From NCBI GenBank assembly GCA_029961075.1, contig JASBVL010000061.1, positions 1 through 36,701 on the forward strand: DNA of 36,701 nucleotides, given 5' to 3'. Positions 24,960 to 34,028 of this stretch are shown in pieces (position 1 is the first letter of the stretch; each line of letters opens with the position of its first letter). Under the pieces are notes generated by a model. The model worked only from the letters and a program-made list of their open reading frames with translations. It searched no databases and was not told the DNA's origin. This DNA comes from Sphaerobacter sp. (GTDB lineage: Bacteria > Chloroflexota > Chloroflexia > Thermomicrobiales > Thermomicrobiaceae). The position numbers and the translations under genes were made by a program.

Positions 24960-25382
24960 CTAGCGCGATGAGGCCAGGTTGCCCGCGATGGTACCCAGCA
25001 CCCCATTCACGAAGCGACTCGAGTTGTCCCCGCCGAAGCGCTTGGCCAGCTCCACCGCCTCGTTGATCGCCGCCTTGATCGGCACGTCGCGCTCATTCCG
25101 CAGCTCATAGATGGCGATGCGCAGGATGTTCCGGTCCACCGGCGGCAACTGGGAGACCGGGAAGGCAGGGGCGGCGGCCGCGATCTCGGCGTCAATCTTC
25201 TCCCGATCGGCCATCACCCCCGTGACGAGCCGCTCCACGTACCGGCGCACCGGCTGCGGCAGCGACAGGTCGCTCGTGTAGCGGGCCAAGACCTCCGCCG
25301 CGGGATGCTGGGCAACGTCGGCCTCGTAGAGGATCTGGAGGGCAAGCGTTCTGGCCTGGTGTCGAATCGTCCCGACAGACAT
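24960..25382 (-). CDS. nusB: Transcription antitermination protein NusB
   Basis: 140 aa, all-helical. [21 protein letters not shown] at the N-terminus, [60 protein letters not shown] at the C-terminus, is the full NusB signature. It binds boxA RNA with S10 and supports rRNA antitermination. Start ATG 25382 follows GAGGAAG; the long open frame upstream (to 25919) is antisense-like GC sequence. It lies 205 bp after accC, with an own candidate promoter (TACAAT at 25481-25486) in the gap. Confidence 0.95.
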   Translation of the reverse strand: MSVGTIRHQARTLALQILYEADVAQHPAAEVLARYTSDLSLPQPVRRYVERLVTGVMADREKIDAEIAAAAPAFPVSQLPPVDRNILRIAIYELRNERDVPIKAAINEAVELAKRFGGDNSSRFVNGVLGTIAGNLASSR

Positions 25383-25449
25383 GGCTTCCTCGTCTCCAGC
25401 CCGTGCTACGGCCCCGGCAGCCGGCACCACGGCGGTGTGGTAGACCCCC

Positions 25450-25503
25450 CGAGTCGCGTGCGACTCGCTGCTCTCCTGCAATTGTACCTTGCCCGGGCGC
25501 AAG
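25450..25503 (-). promoter_or_regulatory. Candidate nusB promoter region with two inverted repeats
   Basis: In the accC-nusB gap, minus strand TACAAT (25481-25486) directly follows an inverted repeat ACCTTGC-N6-GCAAGGT. Downstream, in the leader, is a near-perfect palindrome CGAGTCGC-GT-GCGACTCG (25450-25467). A standard -35 is not evident. Confidence 0.35.
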
Positions 25504-25587
25504 GTCTCGGGGGCTGCTGTGCACGTTCCGTTCCCGGTCGCCCCGTGGGTGGCCACCGGCGCGCCCGTCACCGGCCGCGCGCCAGCA

Positions 25588-26961
25588 TCAGACCTCGATC
25601 GGCGCCGCGAGGGGACCAGCGCGCTCCAGGAACTGCTGGACGAAGCGCGTGGAGACCTGACCGGCGCGGAAGGCCGGGTCGTCGAGGAGGCGCTGGTGGA
25701 GGCCGATCGTGGTGGCCACGCCGGAGATGACCGTCTCGGCCAGCGCCCGGCGCAGCCGGGCGATGGCGTCGTCGCGCGTCGGCCCCCAGGCGATGAGCTT
25801 CGCCAGCAGGGAGTCGTAGTAGGGCGGCACCACGTAGCCGGGGTAGAGGTGGCTGTCGACCCGGATGCCCGGCCCGCCCGGCAACACCAGGCCGCTGATC
25901 TCGCCCGCACTCGGGGCAAAGTCGCGGCTCGGGTCCTCCGCGGTGATGCGCACCTCGATGGCGTGCCCCCGCGGGCGGATGTCCCGCTGGGAGAAGCCCA
26001 GGGACTCGCCCGCCGCGACCCGGATCTGCCACTGCACCAGGTCGATGCCCGTCACCATCTCGGTCACGGGATGCTCCACCTGGATCCGGGTGTTGGCCTC
26101 GGTGAAGTAGAAGCGGCCGTCCTGGTCCACCAGGAACTCGAAGGTCCCCGCGTTGGTGTAGCCGATCGCCTTCGCCGCTTTCACGGCCGCCTTGGCCAGG
26201 TTCTCCCGGACTTTGTTCGGGAGGTTGGGGGCCGGTGTTTCCTCCACCAGCTTCTGGTAGCGGCGCTGGAGCGAGCAGTCCCGCTCTCCCAGGGCCACGA
26301 CGTGCCCGTGGCGATCGGCCAGCACCTGCACCTCGACGTGGCGCGGCTGCTCCAGGTAGCGCTCGATGTAGACCGCGCCGTTCCCGAACGCCGCCTGCGC
26401 CTCCGCCTGCGCCACCGGGAAGGCGCGGATCAGCTCGCGCTCGTCCTCCGCGACGCGCATGCCGCGCCCACCGCCCCCCGCCACGGCCTTGATCAGCACC
26501 GGGTAGCCGATGCGCCGGGCGACGTCGCGGGCCGCCGTGGTGTCGTGGACCGGCTCCTCTACGCCGGGGATGATCGGCAGCCCGGCCTTGCGCATGGTCG
26601 CGCGGGCCAGCGCCTTGTTCCCCATCAGGGCGATGACGTCCGGCGACGGGCCGATGAAGGTGATGTTGCACTCGCGGCAGATCTCCGCGAGCGATGGGCT
26701 CTCGGCCAGAAAGCCGTAGCCGGGGTGCAGCGCGTCGCAGCCGGTCACGATCGCGGCGCTGATGATGGCGGGGACGTTGTTGTAGCTGCGACCGGCCGGC
26801 GCCGGGCCGATACAGACGGCCTCATCGGAGAGCCGCACCGGCAGGCTGTCCCGGTCGGCCTCCGAATAGGCCACCACCGAGCGAATGCCCAGCTCGCGGC
26901 ATGCGCGCAGCACCCGCAGCGCGATCTCGCCACGGTTCGCGATCAGGATTTTGCGGAACAC
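25588..26961 (-). CDS. accC: Acetyl-CoA carboxylase, biotin carboxylase subunit
   Basis: 457 aa. ATP-grasp enzyme that carboxylates biotin on AccB. N-terminal [28 protein letters not shown]-binding [47 protein letters not shown], catalytic [29 protein letters not shown]. The usual FMEMNTR Met is Ala here (FTEANTR), a conservative-looking variant next to the active site. GTG 26961 lies 22 bp after fabG and follows a G-rich stretch. No accB or accA/D is in the window, so partners are encoded elsewhere. Pyruvate or propionyl-CoA carboxylase subunits are similar; the fab context favours AccC. Confidence 0.92.
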   Translation of the reverse strand: MFRKILIANRGEIALRVLRACRELGIRSVVAYSEADRDSLPVRLSDEAVCIGPAPAGRSYNNVPAIISAAIVTGCDALHPGYGFLAESPSLAEICRECNITFIGPSPDVIALMGNKALARATMRKAGLPIIPGVEEPVHDTTAARDVARRIGYPVLIKAVAGGGGRGMRVAEDERELIRAFPVAQAEAQAAFGNGAVYIERYLEQPRHVEVQVLADRHGHVVALGERDCSLQRRYQKLVEETPAPNLPNKVRENLAKAAVKAAKAIGYTNAGTFEFLVDQDGRFYFTEANTRIQVEHPVTEMVTGIDLVQWQIRVAAGESLGFSQRDIRPRGHAIEVRITAEDPSRDFAPSAGEISGLVLPGGPGIRVDSHLYPGYVVPPYYDSLLAKLIAWGPTRDDAIARLRRALAETVISGVATTIGLHQRLLDDPAFRAGQVSTRFVQQFLERAGPLAAPIEV

Positions 26962-26983
26962 CAGCCCCCCCCGCCGCGCCAGC

Positions 26984-27739
26984 TCAGCTCGCCATGAACA
27001 GGCCGCCGTCGACGCTCAGCACGGCGCCGGTGATGTAGCTCGCCGCCGGTGAGGCCAGAAAGGCGATCGCCTCCGCGACCTCCTCCGGCTGCCCGAAGCG
27101 CCCCAGCGGGATCTGCTTCAAGGCGGCCTCCTGGAGCTCGCCCGGGATTACGTCGGTCAGGCGGGTCTCGATGAAGCCCGGCGCCACGGCGTTGACGGTG
27201 ATGCCGCGCGACCCGACCTCCTTGGCCAGCGACTTCGTCAACCCGATAATGCCCGCCTTCGAGGCGGCGTAGTTGACCTGCCCCGCGTTCCCGACCAGAC
27301 CGACGACCGAGGTCAGGTTCACGATCCGGCCGTACCGCTGGCGCATCATCGGCCGGATGGCGGCCTTGCAGCAGAGGAACGTGCTGGTCAGGTTGGCCTC
27401 GAGGACCGCCGCCCAGTCCGCTTCCTTCATCCGCATCATGAGCGTGTCGCGCGTGATGCCGGCGTTGTTGACCAGCACGTCCAGCCGGCCGAACTGATTG
27501 ATCGTCTCCTCGACCATGCGGCCGACCGCGTCCGCATCGGTGACGTCGGCCCGAATGGCGAAGGCGGTGCCGCCCGCCGCGGTGATCTCGTCGACGACCG
27601 CCTGCGCCTCCGCCTCATCGCCCCGGTAGTTGACCACGACCCGGTAGCCGTCCCGGGCCAAGCGTAGCGCGGTCGCGCGGCCGATCCCGCGCACCGCCCC
27701 GGTGACGATCGCCGACCGGGTCACCGCATCCTCGGGCAC
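26984..27739 (-). CDS. fabG: 3-oxoacyl-ACP reductase FabG
   Basis: 251 aa short-chain dehydrogenase. Cofactor motif IVTGAVRGIGRATA, VLVNNAGITRD, and catalytic Ser-Tyr-Lys in LTSVVGLVGNAGQVNYAASKAGI, then ITVNAVAPGFIETRLTD and a C-terminal LSVDGGLFMA. It reduces 3-oxoacyl-ACP with NADPH in fatty-acid elongation. The frame is open to 27754, but GGAGGTG six bases before GTG 27739 sets the start. It is followed by accC and separated from fabD by a 187-bp repeat-bearing gap. Confidence 0.94.
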   Translation of the reverse strand: MPEDAVTRSAIVTGAVRGIGRATALRLARDGYRVVVNYRGDEAEAQAVVDEITAAGGTAFAIRADVTDADAVGRMVEETINQFGRLDVLVNNAGITRDTLMMRMKEADWAAVLEANLTSTFLCCKAAIRPMMRQRYGRIVNLTSVVGLVGNAGQVNYAASKAGIIGLTKSLAKEVGSRGITVNAVAPGFIETRLTDVIPGELQEAALKQIPLGRFGQPEEVAEAIAFLASPAASYITGAVLSVDGGLFMAS

Positions 27740-27765
27740 GCTCCCCACCTCCACTCGTCGAGCGT

Positions 27766-27920
27766 ATGGCGTACTCCGTATTGCGTAGTACGTACTGCGT
27801 ACTTCATGATTCTCCGCTCAGAGATGCAGGCGAGCGTCCGGAGAGCGGGACTGCTACGACACGTATACGGAGTACGCACCGCGCAATACGCAGTACGCCA
27901 TCCGCGATACGCAATACGCG
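27766..27920. repeat. Degenerate TACGCA/TGCGTA repeat element with inverted arms
   Basis: The fabG-fabD gap is built from short variants of TACGCA, TACGGA and their complements. GCGTACTCCGTAT (27769-27781) and ATACGGAGTACGC (27865-27877) are a perfect 13-bp inverted pair. A further near-copy, ATACGCAGTACGCC, is at 27886-27899, and CGATACGCAATACGCG follows at 27905-27920. The composition is less GC-rich than the flanking genes. It does not code and resembles a dispersed intergenic repeat. Confidence 0.7.
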
Positions 27921-27925
27921 TCGAC

Positions 27926-28819
27926 TCACCCCAGCAGCGTCTCGGCCGGCACCGTCTCCACGCCGGGCACGATGCGCGCGATCAACCCGCTCAGGACCTT
28001 GCCTGGCCCGATCTCCACGAACCGCCGCGCGCCGGCGGCGTGCGCCGCCTGGACCACGTCGACCCAGCGGACCGAGGCCGTGATCTGCTCCAGCAGCTCA
28101 GCCCGGATCTCGCCCGGGTCGCGCAGCGGGCGCGCGTCCACGTCGGCGATCAGCGGCGCGATCGGCTCCCGCAGGGGCACCGCCTCGATCATCGGCCGCA
28201 GCGCCTCCGTCACCGGCTGCATGAGCGACGAGTGGAAGGCGCCGTTCACCGGCAGCGGCACGACCCGGCGCGCGCCGCGCGTCCGCGCGAGCGCGGCCGC
28301 CGCCTCGAGCGCCTCGGCAGGCCCGCTCAGCGTCGTCTGGCAGGGCGCGTTGAAGTTCGCCACCTCGACGCCGGTCTCGGCCGCCACGGCCTCCAGGGCC
28401 GCCACATCCAGGCCGAGCACGGCCACCATCCCGCCGCGCCCGTGCTCCTCCATCAGCTCGCCGCGCCGGCGCACGAGGCGGGCGGCGTCGGCCAGATCGA
28501 GCGCGCCCGCGGCAACCAGCGCCGTGTACTCGCCCAGGCTGTGCCCGGCGACGCAGCAGGGGTCGGGCAGCAGCCCGGCCTCGCGCAGCGCCGTGAAGTA
28601 GGCGATGCTGGCGACGAGGATCGCCGGTTGCTGATTCCGGGTCGAGACGAGCGCCTCCTCCGGCCCCTCGAAGATCAGTTGCGAGAGTGGGAAGCCCAGG
28701 GCGTCATCCACTGTCTCGAAGACGGCGCGCGCCGCGGCCGACTGCTCCGCCAGCGCCTTGCCCATCCCGACCCGCTGCGAGCCCTGGCCGGGGAACACCC
28801 AGGCGACGTCACTCACCAC
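27926..28819 (-). CDS. fabD: Malonyl-CoA:ACP transacylase FabD
   Basis: 297 aa. Motifs WVFPGQGSQRVGMGKAL, nucleophile Ser in AGHSLGEYTALVAAGAL, FNAPCQTTLSG, and catalytic His in GAFHSSLMQP, then FVEIGPGKVLSGLI. It loads malonate onto ACP for FabH and later condensing enzymes. Two adjacent GTG codons (28819, 28816) are candidate starts, overlapping the fabH stop by up to 11 bp, so translation is probably coupled. The C-terminus runs to within six bases of the TACGCA repeat. Confidence 0.95.
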   Translation of the reverse strand: MVSDVAWVFPGQGSQRVGMGKALAEQSAAARAVFETVDDALGFPLSQLIFEGPEEALVSTRNQQPAILVASIAYFTALREAGLLPDPCCVAGHSLGEYTALVAAGALDLADAARLVRRRGELMEEHGRGGMVAVLGLDVAALEAVAAETGVEVANFNAPCQTTLSGPAEALEAAAALARTRGARRVVPLPVNGAFHSSLMQPVTEALRPMIEAVPLREPIAPLIADVDARPLRDPGEIRAELLEQITASVRWVDVVQAAHAAGARRFVEIGPGKVLSGLIARIVPGVETVPAETLLG

Positions 28820-29825
28820 CCCCGCGCCTCTCCACTCCGTCCGTGCCCCAGCGTACGAGCGTGGCGCCCCAGGAGAGCCCGGCGCCGAAGGCCACCAGCA
28901 CCACGTTCATCCCCGGGCGCAGCGCGCCGGCCGCCGCCGCCTCGGCGATGCAGATCGGCACCGACGCGGCCGAGGTGTTCCCGTAGCGGTCCAGGTTGGC
29001 CCAGATGCGCTCGCGGGGCAGATCCAGCCGCTTGGCCGCGGCATCGATGATCCGGATATTCGCCTGATGCGGGATGAGGAGGTCGATGTCGGCCAGCGTC
29101 AGGCCGGCCTGCTTAACCACCGCCTCGGCCGCTTCGCCCATGACGCGCACCGAGAAGCGAAAGACCTCGCTCCCGACCATCTTCATGTAGGGCCGCCGCA
29201 GCGCCGTGCGGTCCTCGTCATCGACAATCCCGGTGCCCCAGCCGTCGACGAAGAGGTGGCACGCCCCGCGGCCGTCCGAGCCGAGCAGGGTGGACAGGAT
29301 GCCGACCGGCGCCTCGGTCGCCTGCAGCACGACGGCCCCGGCGCCGTCACCGAAGAGGACACACGTCCCGCGGTCGGTGAAGTCGATCATGCGGGTCAGC
29401 GTGTCCGCCCCGACGACCAGCACCGTGTCGTAGGTGCCGGCCCGGATAAACTGGGCCGCGACGTTGAGGGCGTAGACGAACCCGGAGCAAGCAGCCGCCA
29501 GGTCGAAGGCGCCCGCGCGCTCGGCCCCCAGCTCGCGCTGGAGCAGGGAGGCCGTCGACGGCATGAACATATCGGGCGTGACCGTGGCGACGACGATGAG
29601 GTCGACATCCGCTGGCGCGAGCCCCGCGACCTGTAGGGCTTGCCGCGAGGCCGCCAGCGACAGGCTTAGGGTCGTGTCCGACGACGCCGCGATGCGGCGC
29701 TCACGGATCCCCGTCCGAGCAACGATCCACTCGTCGGAGGTCTCGACCATCCGCTCGAGATCGGCATTGGTCAACACCTGTTCCGGGAGAGCCATGCCCC
29801 ACCCGGTGATGGCCGCGTTCCGCAC
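28809..29825 (-). CDS. fabH: 3-oxoacyl-ACP synthase III FabH
   Basis: 338 aa thiolase-fold enzyme for the first condensation of acyl-CoA with malonyl-ACP. Active-site Cys in AFDLAAACSGFVYAL, His in DLLIPHQANIRI, Asn in RYGNTSAASVPI. GTG 29825 (VRNAAITGWGMALPE) is taken as start because it gives the normal N-terminus; AAGGGA lies 12 bases upstream. The open frame extends to 29906 without a site. It sits between rpmF and fabD. The usual plsX is absent here. In Gram-positives FabH often uses branched primers, which IlvE (17 kb away) could help supply. Confidence 0.94.
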   Translation of the reverse strand: MRNAAITGWGMALPEQVLTNADLERMVETSDEWIVARTGIRERRIAASSDTTLSLSLAASRQALQVAGLAPADVDLIVVATVTPDMFMPSTASLLQRELGAERAGAFDLAAACSGFVYALNVAAQFIRAGTYDTVLVVGADTLTRMIDFTDRGTCVLFGDGAGAVVLQATEAPVGILSTLLGSDGRGACHLFVDGWGTGIVDDEDRTALRRPYMKMVGSEVFRFSVRVMGEAAEAVVKQAGLTLADIDLLIPHQANIRIIDAAAKRLDLPRERIWANLDRYGNTSAASVPICIAEAAAAGALRPGMNVVLVAFGAGLSWGATLVRWGTDGVERRGGGE

Positions 29826-29937
29826 GGTCCGAGGCTGTCCCTTCCCCCAGGCGCCGGCGGCGCGGCGACGGCGCCACGGATGGGGCGAGCGTCCTCCGCC
29901 CCCCACCAGCGGCTCCGCGCGCGGCCGCGGCCGGTCG

Positions 29938-30144
29938 CTACTCCTGCGCCTGGCGCCGCGCGCGCCGGTTGACGTCGATCACCGTGCGCCCCTTATACGT
30001 CCCGCAGTTCGGGCAGACGTAGTGTGTCCGCTTCTTCTCGCCACAGGTGGGGCAGGTCATGAGCTGCGGCAGCTTCAACCAGTGGTGCCGCCGCCGGTTC
30101 CCTTGCCGGCTCTGGCTGACCTTCTTCTTCGGGAGCGCTCCCAT
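29938..30144 (-). CDS. rpmF: 50S ribosomal protein bL32
   Basis: 68 aa. Start MGALPKKKVSQSRQGNRRRHH, then MTCPTCGEKKRTHYVCPNCGTYKGRTVI, with two CxxC zinc pairs, the C+ form of bL32. GGGGAGG lies upstream. It follows the YceD-like gene, as in most bacteria; a -10-like GATAAT (minus strand, 30200-30205) in the 99-bp gap may give it some independent expression. Confidence 0.97.
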   Translation of the reverse strand: MGALPKKKVSQSRQGNRRRHHWLKLPQLMTCPTCGEKKRTHYVCPNCGTYKGRTVIDVNRRARRQAQE

Positions 30145-30243
30145 CCTTATACCATCCTCCCCAGACTGCTACGCGGGCCGGGCCCGCGCCCCGATCGCGA
30201 TTATCGGCCGGTAAGCGGGAGACACGGAGCCGCACCGGCTCGG

Positions 30244-30780
30244 CTAGGCTTGCCCCTCACCGAGCAAGGTGCGCAGCACCGCCAACCGCTCGTCCCCCTC
30301 CTCGTCGTCGGCCGGGAACGTCGGCTGAAAGCCAGCGCACTGGTCGCCACAGACCGGGCGCATCGGCAGCGCCAGCAGGATCACCTGCCGCAGCAGCGGC
30401 TCGACGTCGAGCTCGTGGTTATGATCGATGATGAAGAGCTCGTCGTCGTCCTCCGGGATCGGCAGCGCCTCGCCGCTGCGCACGTCGACGCTGGGGCGGA
30501 ACTCCCCATCGAAGTTGGCCCGGAACGGCTGGTCGAACTCGGTCAGACACCGGACGCAGACCAGGGACACGACGCCGGTCACCTCACCATGCGCTAGGAT
30601 ACCAGTCTCGATGCGGGTGAGGCGTATCGTGGCCCGCACCTCCCGGGCCGAGAGCTCGTCATCCAGCGGCACGCGCGCGACCTGCAAGTCGAACGTGCGC
30701 GTCGCGCCGACTGGCTGCTTGAGCAGTTGAGCGACGTTGACCACCGTGTCGTTCATCAGGTCTGGCAAACGCTGATCCAT
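30244..30780 (-). CDS. YceD family protein (DUF177)
   Basis: 178 aa. Conserved centre VVSLVCVRCLTEFDQPF and a second Cys pair in PVCGDQCAGF, preceded by an acidic ELFIIDHNHELDVEPLLRQVILLALP block, is the DUF177 pattern. YceD is implicated in 23S rRNA and large-subunit assembly in E. coli and plants. GGGAGG precedes ATG 30780. It heads the block leading into rpmF and the fab genes. Confidence 0.92.
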   Translation of the reverse strand: MDQRLPDLMNDTVVNVAQLLKQPVGATRTFDLQVARVPLDDELSAREVRATIRLTRIETGILAHGEVTGVVSLVCVRCLTEFDQPFRANFDGEFRPSVDVRSGEALPIPEDDDELFIIDHNHELDVEPLLRQVILLALPMRPVCGDQCAGFQPTFPADDEEGDERLAVLRTLLGEGQA

Positions 30781-30834
30781 CGGAGTCCTCCCGACGGCCT
30801 GCGCGCCTCGGAGGAGAAGGGCGCAAACCAGTCT

Positions 30835-30843
30835 AGTGTATCA
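30835..30843 (-). promoter_or_regulatory. Extended -10 promoter for the yceD-rpmF-fab block
   Basis: Minus strand TGA-TACACT (TACACT at 30835-30840) has the TG of an extended -10 and no good -35. It lies 55 bp before the YceD-like ATG. Confidence 0.5.
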
Positions 30844-30969
30844 TGCCGCCCCGCGGATTGGGTACCAGGGCCGGGGCGTCGCCAGCGGGGTGTCGCGGTG
30901 CACGCCCTGCGGACGCCACGACGTGGAGCGGCGTGGGGGCCGATGCGGCCACGGCGGGAGCGTGACATC

Positions 30970-31434
30970 ATGACGCGACAGCGACTGCGCGACCAGATCG
31001 ACGCGGCCTGGGCCGCCCTGCAGGAGCCCATCGCCGGCCTGACCGACGAGGAGCTCCTGGAGCCGGGCGTCATGGGCGACTGGTCGGTGAAGGACATCCT
31101 CGCACACATCACCGCGTGGGAGGAAGAGGCGCTCCGGCACCTGCCGGTCATCCTCGAAGGGGGCCGACCGCCCCGCTACGCCACGGTCTACGGCGGCATC
31201 GATGCATTTAACGCGCAGATGGCCCCGCAGAAGCGCGCCCTCTCGCTGGACGACGTCCGTCGCCAGTTCGTCGCCACGCACCAGCGCCTCCTCACCTGCC
31301 TCGAGCGCGTGCCGCCGGAGGCGCTGGTGGGGGACACGCGCTTCCGCCGTCGGCTGCGCCTCGACACGTACGGGCACTACCCGCTCCACGCGCGCGCGAT
31401 CCGGGCATGGCGTAAGCGGCGGGCAGCCGGATGA
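30970..31434 (+). CDS. DinB/ClbS-like four-helix bundle protein
   Basis: 154 aa. MTRQRLRDQIDAAWAALQEPIAGLTDEELLEP followed by GDWSVKDILAHITAWEEEALRHLP is the N-terminal pattern of the DinB/ClbS/DUF1706 group, with the conserved Trp and the His of a possible metal site. A second His-rich part lies at DTYGHYPLHARAIRAWRKRR. GGGAG precedes ATG 30970. It is divergent from the yceD block and 121 bp before the phoB-like gene. Family members include thiol transferases and a DNA-damage-related hydrolase (ClbS); function here is unknown. Confidence 0.8.
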   Translation: MTRQRLRDQIDAAWAALQEPIAGLTDEELLEPGVMGDWSVKDILAHITAWEEEALRHLPVILEGGRPPRYATVYGGIDAFNAQMAPQKRALSLDDVRRQFVATHQRLLTCLERVPPEALVGDTRFRRRLRLDTYGHYPLHARAIRAWRKRRAAG

Positions 31435-31504
31435 CCCCGCGCACGACGCGGGCCGGGGTGTCGCGGGCGCATCGCCGCCCCTCCCCCTGGGGACCGTCAC
31501 AACC

Positions 31505-31513
31505 TGCTATGAT
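31505..31513 (+). promoter_or_regulatory. Extended -10 promoter for the two-component operon
   Basis: TGC-TATGAT (TATGAT at 31508-31513) about 43 nt before the response-regulator GTG. No clear -35. Confidence 0.5.
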
Positions 31514-31555
31514 GGAATAGCGAGCGGTACCTCGCCGCACACGCGGGAGGGAGAC

Positions 31556-32257
31556 GTGGCCCAGATCCTCGTCGTCGAGGACGAATCCAGCCTCCGAGCG
31601 ACGATTGCGTACAATCTCAAGAAGGCCGGCCACGAGGTGCGCACGGTGGCCGACGGCGAAGCCGCCCTGGCGCAGGCCAGGGCCCAGCCGCCCGACCTCA
31701 TTATCCTTGACGTCATGCTGCCCACCATCGACGGCTTCGACGTGTGCCGCCACATCCGGCGCAGCAGTGCCGTTCCCATCCTGATGCTCACTGCTCGCGA
31801 TGACGAGGTGGACCGGGTGGTCGGGCTAGAGATCGGCGCGGACGACTACATGACCAAGCCCTTCTCCATGCGCGAGCTCCTGGCGCGGGTTAAGGCCCTG
31901 CTCCGGCGCCGCGACCTGCTGGAGCAGGAGCTGGAGACCAGCCAGGCGCGGTCCGACGAAGTGTTCGAGATCGAGGATCTGCGGATCGAGCCCCACGCCT
32001 ACCGCGTCACCCGCCGGGGCGAAGAGATCGCGCTGACCCCGAAGGAGATGGACCTCCTGGTCTACCTGGCTCGGCACCGGGGGCACGTCTGCCCGACGCG
32101 CCGCATCCTCGATGAGGTTTGGGGTTACGACTACTACGGCGACAGCCGCACCGTGGCGGTCCACGTCCACAGCCTCCGTGAGAAGCTCGAAGAGGACCCA
32201 CGCCGGCCGCGGCTGATCGAGACCGTCCGGGGCGTGGGCTATCGCCTGGGACGGTAG
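31556..32257 (+). CDS. phoB: OmpR/PhoB-type response regulator
   Basis: 233 aa. Receiver domain AQILVVEDESSLRATIAYNLKKAGHE, acceptor D52 in LIILDVMLPTIDGFD, LMLTARDDEVDRVVGLEIGADDYMTKPF; then a winged-helix DNA-binding domain ending RRILDEVWGYDYYGDSRTVAVHVHSLREKLEEDPRRPRLIETVRGVGYRLGR. GTG 31556 follows GGGAGGGAG. Four bases separate it from the kinase gene. Because pstS and pstC follow with an 11-bp-period Pho box, it is most likely the phosphate regulator (PhoB/PhoP); the symbol is inferred from this context. Confidence 0.92.
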   Translation: MAQILVVEDESSLRATIAYNLKKAGHEVRTVADGEAALAQARAQPPDLIILDVMLPTIDGFDVCRHIRRSSAVPILMLTARDDEVDRVVGLEIGADDYMTKPFSMRELLARVKALLRRRDLLEQELETSQARSDEVFEIEDLRIEPHAYRVTRRGEEIALTPKEMDLLVYLARHRGHVCPTRRILDEVWGYDYYGDSRTVAVHVHSLREKLEEDPRRPRLIETVRGVGYRLGR

Positions 32258-32261
32258 CGGC

Positions 32262-34028
32262 ATGTTTCGCCGGCTCGACGCCCGCCTGAGCCTGGGCTAC
32301 ATCGCCCTCATGGCCGTGGTCTTCCTCCTCCTGGGCGTTTACCTCACCACCTACGTCCAGGACCTGGAGCGCCGCGAGCTCCGGGCCCGACTCCAGTCGC
32401 AGGCCTGGCTGGTCGCCGAGGCCGCCGCGCCGCTGATCGGCACGCCCCAGGAGGCCGACATTGCCTCGCTCGCCCGGCGCGCCGGCGGCGAGATCGGCGC
32501 GCGGGTGACCGTCATCGATCGCCAGGGCCGCCTGCTCGGCGACTCGGAGGTCGCCCCGCAGGCGATGGAAAACTACGCGAACCGCCCGGAGATGGCCGCC
32601 GCCCTCGCCGGCCAGGTCGGCGAGGCACGCCGCCCGAGCGACACGCTCGACCGCCCCCTGATCTACCTGGCCGTGCCGATCGCGCGGGACGGCGCGCTGC
32701 TCGGGGCGGCGCGCGTCGCCCTGCCGAGCGACCAGTTCGCCAGCCTGCTGCGCCACATCGGCATCGCCGTCGTGGTCGCCCTCGGCCTCGCCGCACTCGC
32801 GATCGCCGCGCTCTCGGCGGTCCTGGCGCGCATCATCACGCGCCCCTTCGGCAGCCTGATCGGCACCGCCCGTCGAGTGGCTCAGGGGGACCTGACCGCG
32901 CGGGCGCCGGAGCACGCCGGGTGCGAGACCGCAGAGCTGGCGCACGCCTTCAATGAGATGACCAGCGCGCTGCAGGCCAACATCAGCGCCGTCGAGGCCG
33001 AGCGCGCGCGCCTCAGCGCCATCGTGGAGCACCTCACGGACGGCATCCTGATCGTCGGCGACGGGGGCCGGGTCGTCCTCATCAACGAGGCCGCCGAGCG
33101 CCTGCTGGGCGTCACGCGGGACCGCGTGCTCCAGCGCCCGTACCCGCTCGCCGTGCGCGACCACGAGCTGGCGGAGGTCATCGCGCGGGCACACCAGGAC
33201 GACGGCAACAGCGCGGGCGGGCCGGCCCGGCGGCTGATCGAGCTGGGGCAGCCACGCCGCGTCGTCGAGGCGGTCGCCTACCCCATCCCGCACGACCAGA
33301 CGCCGGTCGTGGTGATCCTGCGCGATCTCACTGAGCTGCGCCGTACCGAGACAATCCGGCGCGACTTCGTGGCCAACCTGTCCCACGAGCTGCGCACCCC
33401 CATCGCGTCGCTCAAGGCCCTGGTTGAGACCTTGGCAGACGGCGCGTGGGAGGACGAGGAGGTCGCACGAGACTTCCTCGGGCGCATGGCGACGGAGGTC
33501 GACGGCCTGGCCCGGCTGGTCCAGGACCTGCTGGAGCTCTCGCGCGCCGAGTCCGGGCACCTCACGCTCCGGCTGCGCACCACGGCGATCGCGCCGGTCG
33601 CGGCGCAGGCGGTGAGTCGCCTCCGCGCCCAGGCCGAGCCGAAGGGGATCGACCTGCGGCTGGCCATCCCACCCGACCTGCCGCCCGCCACCTTCGACCC
33701 GGAGCGCATCGAGCAAGTTCTGGTCAACCTGGTGCACAACGCCGTCAAGTTCACGCCCCCCGGCGGGACCGTCACTGTCGGCGCAGACGCCGGCGACGGG
33801 CAGCTCGTCGTCTGGGTGCGCGACACGGGACCCGGCATCGCCCCGGAGGATCAGGAGCGCGTCTTCGAGCGCTTCTTCAAGGCGGACCGCTCCCGGGCCG
33901 ACGCCGGCACCGGCCTCGGGCTCGCCATCGCCCGGCACCTGGTCGAGCGGCACGGCGGGCGGATCTGGGTCGAGAGCGTCTATCGCCACGGCGCGACCTT
34001 CAAGTTCACCCTGCCACGGGCGGCCTGA
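32262..34028 (+). CDS. phoR: Sensor histidine kinase (PhoR/WalK-like)
   Basis: 588 aa. Two membrane helices (YIALMAVVFLLLGVYLTTYV and GIAVVVALGLAALAIAALSAVLA) flank an extracytoplasmic sensor of about 150 aa. HAMP (RRVAQGDLTARAP), a PAS domain (ERARLSAIVEHLTDGILIVGDG), HisKA with H375 in VANLSHELRTPIASLKALVE, and a HATPase domain (NLVHNAVKFTPPGG, DTGPGIAPEDQERVFERFFK, GTGLGLAIARHLVERHGG) follow. It should phosphorylate the adjacent regulator at D52. Position before pstS suggests phosphate limitation as the signal; WalK-like cell-wall sensing is the alternative. Confidence 0.93.
   Translation: MFRRLDARLSLGYIALMAVVFLLLGVYLTTYVQDLERRELRARLQSQAWLVAEAAAPLIGTPQEADIASLARRAGGEIGARVTVIDRQGRLLGDSEVAPQAMENYANRPEMAAALAGQVGEARRPSDTLDRPLIYLAVPIARDGALLGAARVALPSDQFASLLRHIGIAVVVALGLAALAIAALSAVLARIITRPFGSLIGTARRVAQGDLTARAPEHAGCETAELAHAFNEMTSALQANISAVEAERARLSAIVEHLTDGILIVGDGGRVVLINEAAERLLGVTRDRVLQRPYPLAVRDHELAEVIARAHQDDGNSAGGPARRLIELGQPRRVVEAVAYPIPHDQTPVVVILRDLTELRRTETIRRDFVANLSHELRTPIASLKALVETLADGAWEDEEVARDFLGRMATEVDGLARLVQDLLELSRAESGHLTLRLRTTAIAPVAAQAVSRLRAQAEPKGIDLRLAIPPDLPPATFDPERIEQVLVNLVHNAVKFTPPGGTVTVGADAGDGQLVVWVRDTGPGIAPEDQERVFERFFKADRSRADAGTGLGLAIARHLVERHGGRIWVESVYRHGATFKFTLPRAA

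Noticed and set aside
24960..25919. N-terminally extended NusB of 319 aa
   Set aside because: The 179 extra residues are Arg/Ser/Pro-rich translation of accC antisense-frame and spacer sequence; ATG 25382 with GAGGAAG gives a normal 140-aa NusB.
27766..27920. CRISPR array
   Set aside because: Repeat units are only about 6-13 bases, degenerate and inverted, with no spacers or cas genes.
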